Below are positions 44,176-55,682 of a DNA stretch of 64,000 nt, piece after piece (positions within the stretch are counted from its first letter, which is position 1; the number at the start of each line of letters is the position of its first letter). This stretch comes from Gongronella butleri. Its lineage: Eukaryota > Mucoromycota > Mucoromycetes > Mucorales > Cunninghamellaceae. The stretch is taken from positions 496,001 to 560,000 of the forward strand of contig JAIWZP010000006.1 of assembly GCA_025201375.1 (NCBI GenBank), read 5' to 3'. The notes under the pieces are model-generated. The model saw only the letters and a list, made by a program, of their open reading frames with translations. It did not search any database and was not told the DNA's origin. The position numbers and the translations under genes were made by a program.

Positions 44176-45437
44176 TGTGTCGGGTTAATCAGTTCATGTG
44201 TCCAATAAAAAAAAAGAGAGATTGCAAGAACCTGAGCAAACGTAACAAAAAGGAGAAAGCAAACAAGAAATAAAGCAGATCAAAATAAAAAAGCACGATA
44301 TTTTGCCCGTTTTTTATAATCGCTCCAATGCACACAACAGATGACCCACCTATTGTGATCGTTTTTTTTTTTTTTTGTCTCACGTAGGGATGGCTACATG
44401 TTGTGTGCTTACAGGATTGTCCATCGTGCTGGAATTTTTTTCGTTTTTGATCTTGTTCTTTACTTTAATTGCGCCCTTTATGGAAGTTCTTGCTAAAAAG
44501 GACAGCGTGATAGCCGGGGCGCGTCACGACCAAATGACCAGGAAAGCCTTCTCGATTTTGCCTAAAAAGGGGACCCCCAGAGGTGCAATTGCACGCCATT
44601 CACACACCATTTTGATAGGAAAAAAGTAAAAAGACCATGGTGGTCCTCTTATCATTGTGCCTCCTCACCTTTTCTTTAGGGCAAAATATGCCTGTTTTTA
44701 GGAAGACGAGAATGGGGCGTTGGGAGAGAAAGGGAGGTCATCAGGGGGATGTCATTTGCATGCATGGTTGCATGGCCAACTTTTAAAACTTGGTCCATGA
44801 TTGATTTCCACGGTGAAAAGGGGGGAAAAATAATTGACCAACAAGGTTGGTGTGATTCCGCGGTCAAATGTCACCATCGACGCGCTTGCAAACGACATTT
44901 ATGCTCTCCGACGGCGGCAAACAGAGAGAAAAATGAAAAAATTACATGCCATCGGAAGCCGCCCAACTGCGCAAGCGCGCGTACCCGCGGCGCGCCCCAT
45001 GTTTGCGGAACCCACTGACTATGCATAAAGATAGAACGATGGGAAAAAAGGCAAACAGAGTGCACATGATAGGCATTGGCCACTTTTATCGCCATTTGAA
45101 GTGCAAAAAGGGTGCATTTTTCTCTATTTTCTTTTTTGCACGAAATCAAGCTTTGTCACTCCTTTATCGCTCTCAGTGACACCATGGCAACTTTTTTCAG
45201 GTCCGCCAGTCACACGAATTGAACCTCTTGTGAGTGGTGTCTCTCTCTCTCTCTCTCTTTTTTTTTTTTTTTTTTTGTACGCGTCAAATCGAATGAAAAT
45301 AAGGAACAAAGTTCATTTCTCATCCAAGCACCGCCTCAGCAAGAACAACAAGAATGAATTGGAGAGCAAGAGGGCCAGGAATTGAATGGCGCAAGCGCGA
45401 TTTTTAATTATGTTATTGGCTTTATTGGGTTGCACGT
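44176..45437. other. Spacer between OPT and NDUFAF7
   Basis: A pyrimidine-rich region upstream of OPT and a CT/T tract at 45241-45278 are the main features. A short open stretch at 45290-45385 (KVHFSSKHRLSKNNKNELESK) lies just after that tract, which resembles an acceptor, but no upstream exon can be assigned. Confidence 0.45.
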
Positions 45438-47453
45438 CTAATTTTCCAAGTGCTGGTAGCCCGTGGGCTTTTCTTTGCTACTGCCGGCATTGGCAAAGGC
45501 AAGGACCTTGTAAATGCGACCCATGGCTGCCGGATCAAGAAGTCGCTTGAGGCTGTCGATGATGTTGTTGCGAGCTTCACGAGACTTTGCAGTCTTGAGT
45601 AACATTTCCGCACGGGCTTGAATGCCAAGTGATTGCAGAAAGACAGATTGTGTCACTGGTCCATAAACAGATAAATCTTCCAAAAAAAAATTAAAGTGGG
45701 GATCAGTCGACCTCTTTTTTTTTTTTCTCCTCTTTCCAAAAACAAGTTTTGCACAACCCCGTAGAGCCGGGTGCCCGCTCGCCCATTTACTTTTATCCGC
45801 TGTCGCCGTCATCTTGCGTCGTAGAGCGTCAAAGTCCACGTCCACGCTCAAGTCAGCGCTGCCGGGATCACTCATTGGATGCACAAATTCATGCTGGCGG
45901 ATCGCCTAAAATAAGCAAAAAAGAGCCCGTGAGACAAAAAGAAAAAAGAAAAAAAAAAAGGTGATCTGACGCGTCATGCAAATGCGTGTTCCTCGCCCCT
46001 GCTTTTTTACTCTGAGTGTGTCGCCTTGGACGTGATCCTGGCCATAATCGATCACGAGCCCTGCGCCGCCATTGGCCTGCACAAGCCGGGCCATGTGCTC
46101 AGCAACGTCCCAGCTATCTGGGGAGATTTCGATAGAACTGCCGTCCTTGAACTCTGTGTATTGATCGGCCTGCATATAGAATTTGCCGGCCATGGTGTCC
46201 ACAGGCGAGCGCACCAATCTAAAGTTGCGCTCACTGGATCAATTGAGAAGAATGACAGAGTGAGCGTGTGAAAACTTTGTGGAAGCATCATCCGGCTCCC
46301 ATTTTTTTTGAACATTTTCTGAGGGTGTACCTGTCGTCGGCATCGTCCAGATCCACGAGCAGCTCGCGCCAGCCATTGGTTGTTTTCTACACATGTAAGC
46401 AACCTGTAAGCAAAAGGGCGCACATCGACAAAAAAAATGAGCGTGTGGGAACCTACCTCAAAGCTATGTACCGGCAGCGCGTCAAAAAACTCGTGTGCCA
46501 TGATAAAGGACCATTGTTCTACGCGAAAACAATAAAAATTGGTTCGTTGGCGGCCCATTTCTCTTTTTTTTCGTGTTTATTTACGTGGGACCAACTCGAT
46601 GCCATCGTGCCAATGGATGGTCAGGCCGTCGTGTGCCTGGATGGATTCCAAGGGGCTCATGCCAGCTGTTTCCGTGGTTTCTGTGCGTTTGACGTCGTTT
46701 TCTGATGAGCCTGCGACGAGCGCGGCACGCTGCATCTTTCGCAGGCCAGGGCTCGCCTCGACTAGGTGGATCCCCGTGATTGTCTTGTAAAAATAGGGGA
46801 ATTGCTTCCATGTCTGCAGAAAAAAGCAAAAAAATTACTTTTCAGGCCCCAAAAAAGCAACCAATGGCCATGCAAATCTTACGCGAATCATGTCACTCAT
46901 GAGCGTGCCGCGGCCAGGGCCGAATTCGACAATCTGCACTTGGTCGGGCTTGCCAAGACGCATCCATTCTGTCAGGTACCACACACCACAGAGCTAAAAA
47001 AAAAAAAAAAGATAAAAGGATAAGAACGTGCGAAAAAGGGCAATTCATTTTGCATATCGATATTCTGAGAGGTCAATTGCACACCGTGACGCCAATTGCG
47101 CGCTTGGATGGCCCAATTGAGCTTACCTCGCCAAACATTTGGCTGATCTCAGGCGAGGTGACAAAGTCACCTTGTTGACCAAACACATCACCCTTCATGT
47201 AGTATCCGCTGAGCGGGTTGACGAGGACCTGGCGCATATAGTGTGCGAGCGTGATCGGGCCGGTCAGCTGCAAAAGCAAGAAAAACGATCAGTTTGGCAC
47301 AAAAAAAAAAAGGGGAGTTTTTACCTTGATCGCGTCGTGCAAGTGCTTTGCAAGCGGCGACAGTGGCTCTTTGCTGATGGGCGTCGTATAGAATCGGCAG
47401 CGTGGCGCCAGACGGGGCAAAAATAGCGCGTTGGCGCGCAGTGTGTGCAACAT
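45438..47453 (-). CDS. NDUFAF7: NDUFAF7/MidA-type mitochondrial complex I assembly methyltransferase
   Basis: About nine short exons run from ATG 47453 to TAG 45438. The N-terminus (MLHTLRANALFLPRLAPRCRFYTT) is Arg-rich like a mitochondrial presequence. Family blocks follow: GPITLAHYMRQVLVNPLSGYYMKGDVFG, GDFVTSPEISQMFGE, the SAM-binding motif IVEFGPGRGTLMSDMIR, HLVEASPGLRKMQ, IMAHEFFDALPVHSFE, and GLVIDYGQDH with GDTLR. NDUFAF7 dimethylates an arginine of complex I subunit NDUFS2 during early assembly. Its presence implies that the fungus has respiratory complex I. Introns are T-rich and 50-110 bases. Confidence 0.9.
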
Positions 47454-47640
47454 TTCGATTAAAAGTAAAAAAAAAAAAGGGCGAAAAATAGCGAGTCAAA
47501 AAGGACATGCAGGCAAAGCAAGCAGCGACGGAGGTTGAAAGCTCGCCGGAATCACGGAAGGGTGTCCCGAGCGTGTCCTATTTTATTATTGACGCGATTT
47601 CCATCGCAAATGACTAATTATACAGTTTGGTTGATGTAAA

Positions 47641-50600
47641 TCATGCAGCAATTTTCTCTTCAAGCGAATATGGCGGGGATGGGAGCTGGGAAAGTGTTGC
47701 TTGAGCGGTCTTTGTGGGCGTCGGTGGCGCAGATGGCGCGTTTTTGCCATTTACGTGGAATCGCACGTCCTCGTCCGGATCTTCTTGCAATCGCTTGAGC
47801 ACTGCCGTCATTGGCTCCTCCCAATACGCTGCAAGATACAAAAAAAAAAAAACCAAATAAAATGAGATTGCTTCCAATGGCCGAAAAAAGCGGGTTCATT
47901 CCTACATTTGTCCAAAAGTAGGCTTATACAGCTTGACAAGGCAATGCGCACATTGACCACCGGGTCTTTTTCGAGCGACATGAGGTGTGGCAAGATCCAC
48001 TTGACACAGGCATCCATGGATATAGTCGTCGACGCAATCATATGATGGCAAATGGTGATGTAGCTGTCAAATAAAGGGAAAAAAGGAGTAAAAAATAAAT
48101 TGAGTTCGCGGTCAAATAGCATCCAAGCGTGGTGCTCCTTACATCAGGCGATGGTGATACTTTAGAGAAGCGGTCAATGGATGCAGACGGCCCATCAAAG
48201 TGGAGACCAAGATGTCAAAACGGTCATGGTGATGCTGAAAGGTTTGTACAAGCTGGGCAATCTGAGGAAAATAACAAAAATGACGCGTCAGACGTGTGAA
48301 AAAAGGGCAATTGAGACTTGACACGCGTCCCATTCGTGGCAAAAGAACGTTTTTTTTCTTTTTTTTCTTTTTTTTTTTTTTTTTTGCTTTTTTTGCTTTG
48401 TAATTTACCACTTGCGAGCCATTTTTGCGTACAATGGCGACGTCGTCCTGGACGGCCATGACAAGGAGCGGTAAGAGATGCTCGACTGCCTGGTCGAGTG
48501 TACAAAAGGCGACAAGGCGGCTTAGCTGGTCAATGACGATTTCTCGAAACTGATAATGGTGTGTGATGCCTTCCCATATTTCCTTGAGGACAGGCAGGTA
48601 TTCGTCGCGCGATGATGCGGGTAGGCAGTGCATAAAGTCGGCGAGGTGGCGCAAAACACCCTCTTTGACCTGATTCATGTCCATCAGGTACAGCGCAAAT
48701 ATGTGGATCAGGTCGCGCTCGGCGCGCATTGGACCAATGATGCGCGCAATCTCGTGCAGCGAGTGTGCAAGGCTGCTGCGCACCCTCACCTGGTGGTCCT
48801 TGGCCAAACGCATGTAAATCTCTTTGAATCGCGTCTCCCACACCGCGGCGCCCGCTGTCACCAGCGCCGCAGGGAAATTGAACGAACACAGCAGCACATA
48901 TTCGTCTTCAGGCAAGTGCCTGTCAGCCGACGGCCGACTGTACGCGCTCAGCGACAAGAAAAAATCAAGTAGCGTCTCGGGCACCTGAAAAAAAAGAGAG
49001 AAAAAAAAAAGTGAGATGCTTCCATTTTTTTTTTTTAAAAAAAAAAATTTGTCATACCTCGCCAGGTTCCATCGTGTTTTCCCAGTCGGCAGGCAGAAAC
49101 TTGGCGATGAGGGCGCCCGAAAGCTCGGCCAATGTGAATTGGACCTGAGGTGACTTGTCGTTTTTCAAACGCGAGACAATGTCCGTGACGAGGCGTGTTT
49201 TTTCGTCGTGTGGCACCAAATCGCACAAGGTGGGCAGTGCGAGCAGATTGGTGTTGCGGACATGCCACGTCGTGTCGTTGGACAGCTGCTCGTAGAGGGG
49301 TATCTTTTCAAAAATAAAACGTCCAATTGAGCAAAAAAGATAAGGCGTGAGGGAAGGGGACCTGTATTTTACCAATTGCAGACGAAGGACATCTGGATTC
49401 ACATGGGCAAGCACACTGCCCAGAGCCTGAGCGGCTTCCTTTCGCACGTAAAAAGCAGGGTCGCTGTAAAAGGTCTCGATGATGGGAACACAATATTGCA
49501 TGCACCGATCCGAGCCGAAGTAAGGACAAAGCATAGGAATCATCTGCGAAAAAAAAGTAGGAACATGAGCAAAACGAGTCAATTCCTTCCTTTTTTTCTT
49601 TTTTCTTTTTTCTTTTCTTTTTTTTGTTGTACCGAGAGACACGCGGCTTTTGCAAGGTGAGCATCGCCAGCATCTACTGCGTCTGGCCTCGTGTCAATGA
49701 TTTTCCTTGTGGTGGCGTCGCGCTGTTTGTCGCCCTTGGCGAGGGCAAAGAGATCGTGCAGCAAGCCGTGAACCATTTCCTGGTCGAGGAGAGCCGGACG
49801 GGCGGCGAGATCGGCGGCAATGGTCATGACGGTCTGCTGGCAAAAGGCGGGCATGGTGCTATTATTGTCGTCCGACAGCCATTCGATCCAGGGAAAAGAA
49901 AAGATGGCTGGCGGGATGGCGGGCCGTGGCGGCGCGTCGGCGGTGTCGGGTGTTAAAGGCGGGGCGTGCGCGTAAAAATATTGAATGATGGCGCACGAGT
50001 CCTTGACGATACATTCGCGCACGCCTGCATCCGGATCAAGCGCCAATTCCAGAAACAATGGCAACACAATCTCAATGGCCTCCTCCACCGTGCAATGATC
50101 CAGCACAGGCTTCAATTGACGCGCCGCCATGAGCCTAAAAACGTTTGTTTCCACGAATGAGGCCCCTTTTCAATCGGATGTTGAATCAATCTTACCTAAA
50201 GCTTGGACTTGTTCCCGACGCGTACTCGCACAAAATCTCCAAAGGCGTTGCGTCTAGCATCGTGGAGCGTTGCACATCAGCACGGTCCATCTTTGCTCGT
50301 TTTTCTTCTTTTTTTCTTCTCGTTTCCCCCCCCCTTTTTTTTGCTTTTTTTCTTTTTGTGCGCTTTTGCGACGCGTTTTTGTGAAAAAAATGGTGTTTTA
50401 CCATTGAGGGGCACCATGGTGTTGACGCGGGATACGGGCGCCGTGAAGGACATGCCAAAGCCGGCAAGAGGAGGTTGCAGCGGAATATCGAGGACGGAGT
50501 CATCTTGAGGGAATGGAATCACAATACTTTGGTCGTCGTTCAAAAAGATATCGTTCCACTCTTGTCGCTCGTCCAACAGCGTCGATGTTGGCAAGTCCAG

Positions 50601-50704
50601 GTCGGCATCTACAAAAGAAAAAGACAAAAAAAAAAAACAAGGGAGTCAGTGCCCAGAAACGCACAAAAAAAGAAAAAAAATGCAAAGGTGCACATACCCA
50701 ACAT
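47641..50704 (-). CDS. PPP4R1: PP4 regulatory subunit 1, HEAT-repeat protein
   Basis: The start is a 7-base first exon (50704-50698, ATG TTG G) joined to 50608-50402. HEAT-repeat exons continue to the stop at 47641. HEAT-like helices recur: VLDHCTVEEAIEIVLPLFLELALDPDAGVRECIV, YVRKEAAQALGSVLAHV, WHVRNTNLLALPTLCDLV, and a block PETLLDFFLSL...FNFPAALVTAGAAVWETRFKEIYMRLAKDHQVRVRSSLAHSLHEIARIIG. That block matches animal PPP4R1, including the following LKHLADF-like segment. The protein scaffolds the PP4 phosphatase. A PP2A A-subunit is less likely given the LPE/PETLLDFF region. The 5' introns hold long A/T runs. Confidence 0.82.
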
Positions 50705-52741
50705 GGGCAAGGAGTAGGCGTGGGAGGTGTGGAGCAGCAACAAAAGAGAAGAATATCGCAAGCGGGCGTGATAAATAAGCAGGGGGGAGGCGGCAATCAC
50801 GTAATTTGCCTTGACACGGGACGCTGTCGAAAGAAAGAAAAAAAAGGGGGGAGGGGAAAGAAAGAGAAAAGAGAGAGAGAGAGAGAGAGAGAGTAAGGGG
50901 ACTGAGAGACCAAGAGCAATAAGCAGAAAAAAAAAGGAGGTGGCACAAGAAGAATCCGCCCTTTTGGCTTTTTGTCTTTTGAACACACGTGATGGACACT
51001 CATCCATTGCCTCTTTCTCCACCAATTGCCCTGGACCAAGATAGCTGCAGGCCACTGATACAGCTGACACCGCGACTCTATGGATAAAAAGAAGAGTAAC
51101 CTCCATCGCCTGCCCCTCTCTCTTATGCATTATGTCTACAAGACGCACAGGCACATTTGTGTCACGCGATTGTCGGTCGCACAGACTCAGGGCCTGAGCC
51201 TCATCCCAAGATCAGGGGAAAGTTCTTTTACAGATGCGATCGGCAATGTGGAAAAAATGAAAAAAGATTAAAACCCTTCAATCTTGCATTTTATGACGCA
51301 CAATGCATTAAATTCATTCCTTTTTGTAATTCGTATAAAAAAGCAAAGTGTCAATGACAATGCGCTCGTAAAACAACTCAGAGCGTGGGAACACCGTATT
51401 GCAAGCGCAAAATCGAGTTTTATGCCTTTTCCATAAACGAATTGATCTCTCCGATTGAGTTGACACGTCTTTTAATAGAGTGGAGCAACGATTGTCTCAA
51501 AGTTGAGCAATGGTACAACTGAACAGACGCGTATGTCGAGCAAAAACCCTTCAATTGACTTAATAACATATCGATTTGATTTAGAAACGCGCATCAATTG
51601 ACTCAACTCAGTCCAATTTGGGCAAGAAATGTTTCTCAATGTCAATTCTCAACACGATGTGCATTTCACTTGAAGCAAAATGAATGTAAATTGTGGAAAC
51701 AGCCAATTTTCGTAAAAGCAACCATTTTGGGCGCTTATCGACGTCTTTCAGCTGTGATCAGACTCTCTTTTTAGCTTTTATCGCACGTAGTATGCGTGAC
51801 AATATCAATTTTGGAGCCATTTGGAGACTTGTTTTCAAACACAACTTAAGACTGTTTTTAGCGACAACTCAAATTTTAAACCAACAATAGAGCAGCAATA
51901 AGCCTAGTTACGTTTGATTGTGCAATAAGAAGCTAAAAAAAGCGTGTGGGGCACGCGCGGCTCATCTCGCGAGTCATTGGAGCGCGCCACACACAAATCA
52001 AAATTTGATCATGGCGAGGCTGCCAAACCAGAATAGAAAAATCAGGTCCTCAGAATGCTATCAAACTTGCACAGATGATAAAGTGTATGGAGAAACCAAG
52101 GAAAACGACAAAAAGGAGTGGGGTCCATCTGATGAGTAGCGAACAACGAGCGGTTTTGGCTTAAACTTCAATGACGAGTTGCACCGGAAAAACGCGTCCA
52201 TAGAGCCGCGCCGACGCGTCTATCAACAAGAGGTGACTCATGTGCATGGAATTGATAGGAAGCAAGCGTGTGTAACTCGACGTCTGACGCGGTTTATCGC
52301 GTCAGAAAAGTTGACCCGCAAGCACGCCGAGTACGTCAAACCTGCCTGGCACTCGTTTTTTGCAATGATCATCGATATACACGCACGCGACAGATCGTGC
52401 TCTTTCTGACGACTCGACTTTCAAAGCGCGTAAACTAGTCAATGGACCTATGACATTTCCCCTCGGCACTTGAATATCCTTTCATCACAGATCTCTTGGA
52501 TCCATGCTGCACAGATGTCGACGACGGCAACGAGCAGTCCGGAGCAACTGGTTGGTCACGACGACCCACGCGAACATGCTTCACCGCCTTTTTTTTTTGG
52601 GAGAAAGAGAGAGAGGGAGAGAGAGGGAGAGAGAGACCATGAATAGTTTTTTTTATATACATACATATATCCGGACGGAAAAAGAAGGGAAAAGATAATG
52701 AGGTTGGGGGAAGATAAGGGATCAGGGGAATAGGCTAATTT
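50705..52741. other. Large spacer, no supported gene
   Basis: A GA dinucleotide tract (50868-50893) and a GAGAGG-type tract (52600-52640) are present. Small ORFs at 52010-52139 and 52179-52409 have no recognisable domain. The middle part is AT-rich with no coding signature. Confidence 0.5.
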
Positions 52742-53045
52742 TTTTTGAATGGAAAGAATTGTTCAAGCACTTCCTGCTGCTTGGCCTCTGGCAAGGCGTG
52801 GAAAATGTCGGGTGTGATGAGAAAAGGCTTCATGCGCTCAATTTCCTCTTCGAGTCTTCCAATGACCCGGGACGATGCCTCGATACGGTTTAGAACTTCT
52901 TGCCATGTTTCTGGAGGCGGTTTTTTTTTTTGCTGGCGGTGTTGGCCTATAAAATAATATCGTCAGTACGGACATCCTCCAGGCCCTCACTTTGATTCAC
53001 CTTTAAGTTCTCGGGCGCAGGTCTCTTGGTATCATAGTCGTTTGT
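52742..53045 (-). pseudogene. 3' remnant of a host gene, cut off by the repeat cluster
   Basis: Reading leftward, a short exon near 53025-53002 (ETCARELK) joins across a GTGAATC...TTTATAG intron to an exon from about 52947. The latter reads GQHRQQKKKPPPETW, then EVLNRIEASSRVIGRLEEEIERM, KPFLITPDIFHALPEA and KQQEVLEQFFPF, with a stop just left of 52745. It is convincingly protein-like (amphipathic helices, coding periodicity), but I do not recognise the family. No upstream exon is found because the foldback repeat begins at 53099 and retroelement sequence follows. A first exon further right remains possible. Confidence 0.5.
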
Positions 53046-53098
53046 GGGACGGTCATTTGTGGCCTACCTATAATTTTGTGGACTTGATTCACTAGAAT

Positions 53099-53505
53099 TG
53101 GTGGGCAGGCGCATTTTGGCTCTAATCTCTTGCTGAGCGCCCAGGAAATGCTCTGAGAGAATTTAACGCGTTGCCTCTGGATGTAAAATTTGACTTGAAA
53201 TTGAATGGTGTTACTTTCGGTCCACCTCGTTTAGTAAAAACATTTGATAATTGCACTTTTGCCACTAACAACGGTAAAAATCGCGTTACGTGCAATTATC
53301 TCGAAATTTTATTAAATTAACGCGCACCCTGTAAGAACTTTATTCGATTCTAAATTAAATTTTACATCTGGTTGCGTGAACAGAATTACTAATTGAGCGA
53401 TTTTTGAGGCACTTGCATTAGAACAAACCGCAAAGATGGGCCAAAATCGCATCATAATCGCTAAGTGCTCAAAATTCGCAATTTGACATGCATTTCAGAC
53501 TTAGG
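53099..53505 (+). repeat. Interspersed foldback repeat, copy 2
   Basis: Homologous over its length to 10489-10910, roughly 80% identical by eye. It keeps the inverted stems (53175-53205 with 53338-53370) and the shared phrases CTCTTGCTGAGCGCCCAGG and TTGCGTGAACAGAATTAC. It lacks the left 325 bp and both terminal inverted repeats of the complete element at 10163-11040. Confidence 0.8.
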
Positions 53506-53526
53506 CATTCCTTTTTTTTGGGATCT

Positions 53527-53563
53527 TTATTTTATTTTATTTTATTTTATTTTATTTTATTTT
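53527..53563 (+). repeat. (TTTTA)n microsatellite
   Basis: Seven consecutive TTTTA units lie directly between foldback repeat copy 2 and the retroelement terminal-repeat fragment. Confidence 0.9.
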
Positions 53564-53574
53564 GCGTTGACCAG

Positions 53575-54960
53575 AACTGCTGGGTTCCAGATGCATGCAC
53601 TATACTGCGAGGAGGGCTTCAGTGCTGTAGCCCTCTCTTGCATAGCCGGTAAACTCTATGCTTCGCTTGAGCATTACTGAAGAAATTTCTTTTAGTAACA
53701 CTACTGGGAAGCACGGCTTTTGAGGTATCGGCACCGGCACAGACCACAGGCTCTTGCTTGCTCAGGCAAAGAGAGAAAAAAAACGAGAAAGAGGCAAAGA
53801 GATTCTGTAGGCTCTAGCATCCTTGTGTTTTGAAAGACCTCGTGGCTCATGTTCGTCAAGATATTGCATATTGGTCTTGTAAAATGCAAAAAAAAAAACC
53901 AAAAGTCGCCCCACACCCCCTTTTTTTGTGGCTCCTCGCGAAAAAAAAAATCATGCCGAGCGCATTATTTTTACCTTCAACGCGTGCGACGCGCAAGATC
54001 CATACCCCGTGTAAGAACAAAAAAGTGTCTAAAAGTTTAAGATGGCGATTGTAGTTGTGCAGCGTCGAGTGTGGCCGTGTAACGTGGATCGTGATGCGTG
54101 ACAGACAACTAGGGGAAGCCTGCTGTTTCATGGGCTGCAATGCTTCTTGAAGACTGCGAGCTAGGCGAATCTCGGCGAGGAGCGCCTCAGGGGCAATGAG
54201 GGGTCCTTGCTGTAGCAGATAGGGGGGTCGACGCCGAAAATGGCGGTGTACAAGGCATCGCGACACAATTGGGTGATGTGCGATGGATGATCGGCCAAAA
54301 GAGCCAGGATTGAATGCACAAGAGACTGGCAATTGGCACGCCAAACGTCGACGGACCACTCGGTGCGGCAAGACCGGTAGACAAGCCAGTCAAGGAGGCG
54401 GATCAGGCCGGCCACGCGACACTGCAAATCGCGCAAAACAAGGTCGGTCGCGCGATGAGTGGGTGCCGCATTTGGGGATGCGGACCATGAACGGAGGCTC
54501 GAGCTTGCGCATCATGTTTCTGAGGCAGTCGTGCAGAAAGAAGCAATTTTTGTCTTTTTCCAAAGGAGAATGGAAGAAAGCATCGTTCATGCGTGGAAAC
54601 ACTTGTACCATGAGAGTCGACGGCACGAAAACGGCACCAGGGTGACGAATTGAGACATTTGGGTCTGACGAGAACCACGGCTGCGCGGTCAATTGCGATT
54701 TGAGCCACGCAATCTCGATCACCAGCGACTCGATCGAATGGAAAGTGGAATGCATGAGAGGGAGATCAAAAACTCGTGAGCAAGAGGACGAAGACGGCGG
54801 TAGCCAGGTGCTTGTCCGATAATGCGAACGAAAAAGAGATGTTTTGTTACCCTTTTCCCCTTTCCCTTTCTTTTCTTTTTTTTTTTTTTTGTTCGATTAA
54901 AGCGGAAAATGATGAAAACCCAGCAGCGCAGCAGCCCTCCTCGCAGCATAGTTATTGCAT
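53575..54960 (-). mobile_element. Second, truncated DIRS-like element: terminal-repeat pieces and gag
   Basis: Terminal-repeat fragments at 53575-53690 and 54903-54958 share AGGAGGGCTGCTG/CAGCCCTC...GCATAG phrases with the repeats of the first element. Between them, on the minus strand, 54755-54161 encodes a gag-like product homologous to the first copy (IESLVIEIAWLKSQL; SSDPNVSIRHP; LVHSILALLADH) with at least one frameshift near 54400. RT and recombinase are absent. The preserved left end (54760-54960) shows what the first copy has lost upstream of gag. Confidence 0.75.
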
Positions 54961-55682
54961 TTTGTAGAACGGCGAGGCGATCCGCGGACCGCGATTTTCC
55001 AATGGTCGACTGTACCGCCTGGAAAATCCGTGATCTTTGATAATCGTCATTGCCCGTCATCCAGTGGCCGTATTGCAGCAAGAGTGAGTTCATTTGAACT
55101 AGAAAGATTGACCTCGTTGAATCAGGGTACAGATTCATTTAAGTGTATGCCATTTTATCGACAAATGAGCAAAATACAATAAAAACACGTCATTGCAATT
55201 TTCTCGAGAGATGCTAGAGTAGTTTCCATATTTTTTTTTGAATCGGAAGCGACGGGCAGAAGCTGCAGCAAACTTCATGAACAAGACTTGGCCGCGATCG
55301 CGCTTGGAGCGCCGTGTTGCACGCGAATCATGCGTTTTGCATTGTCATTCAAGGTCCGCCCCGCGCGATTTCCGATCTGCACTCCACGCAAGTGCAACCT
55401 TGCCTTTCAGAGCCTCGCTGCGCTCGGAATTGATCAGCCGAATTGCACATCAAAAAGTGGTTTGCCCTGCTGGCACCAGAAAACAAAAAGTCAAAGGCGC
55501 CCGCGATGCGTTCTGCTGAGAAGGTTTACTTTTTTCATTTTAATTTACAAGATTGTTTATTGATTGATGAGATGGGGCATGAAGGAGAGGGGTGGTAGAG
55601 AGATGAAGAAATTCTAACAAGGAAGAGAGGGAAAAAAAAAAAAAAAAAAAGAGGGAAAGAGAGATTTTTTTGATCGCTTATT
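54961..55682. other. EF-Tu 3' flank, no supported gene
   Basis: No coding signal is convincing. The T/A runs at 55630-55680 lie next to the EF-Tu stop. Confidence 0.5.

Noticed and set aside
50513..50896. Lys-rich plus-strand ORF opposite PPP4R1
   Set aside because: Its Lys/Arg/Glu runs are read from A- and GA-tracts in PPP4R1 introns and upstream DNA.
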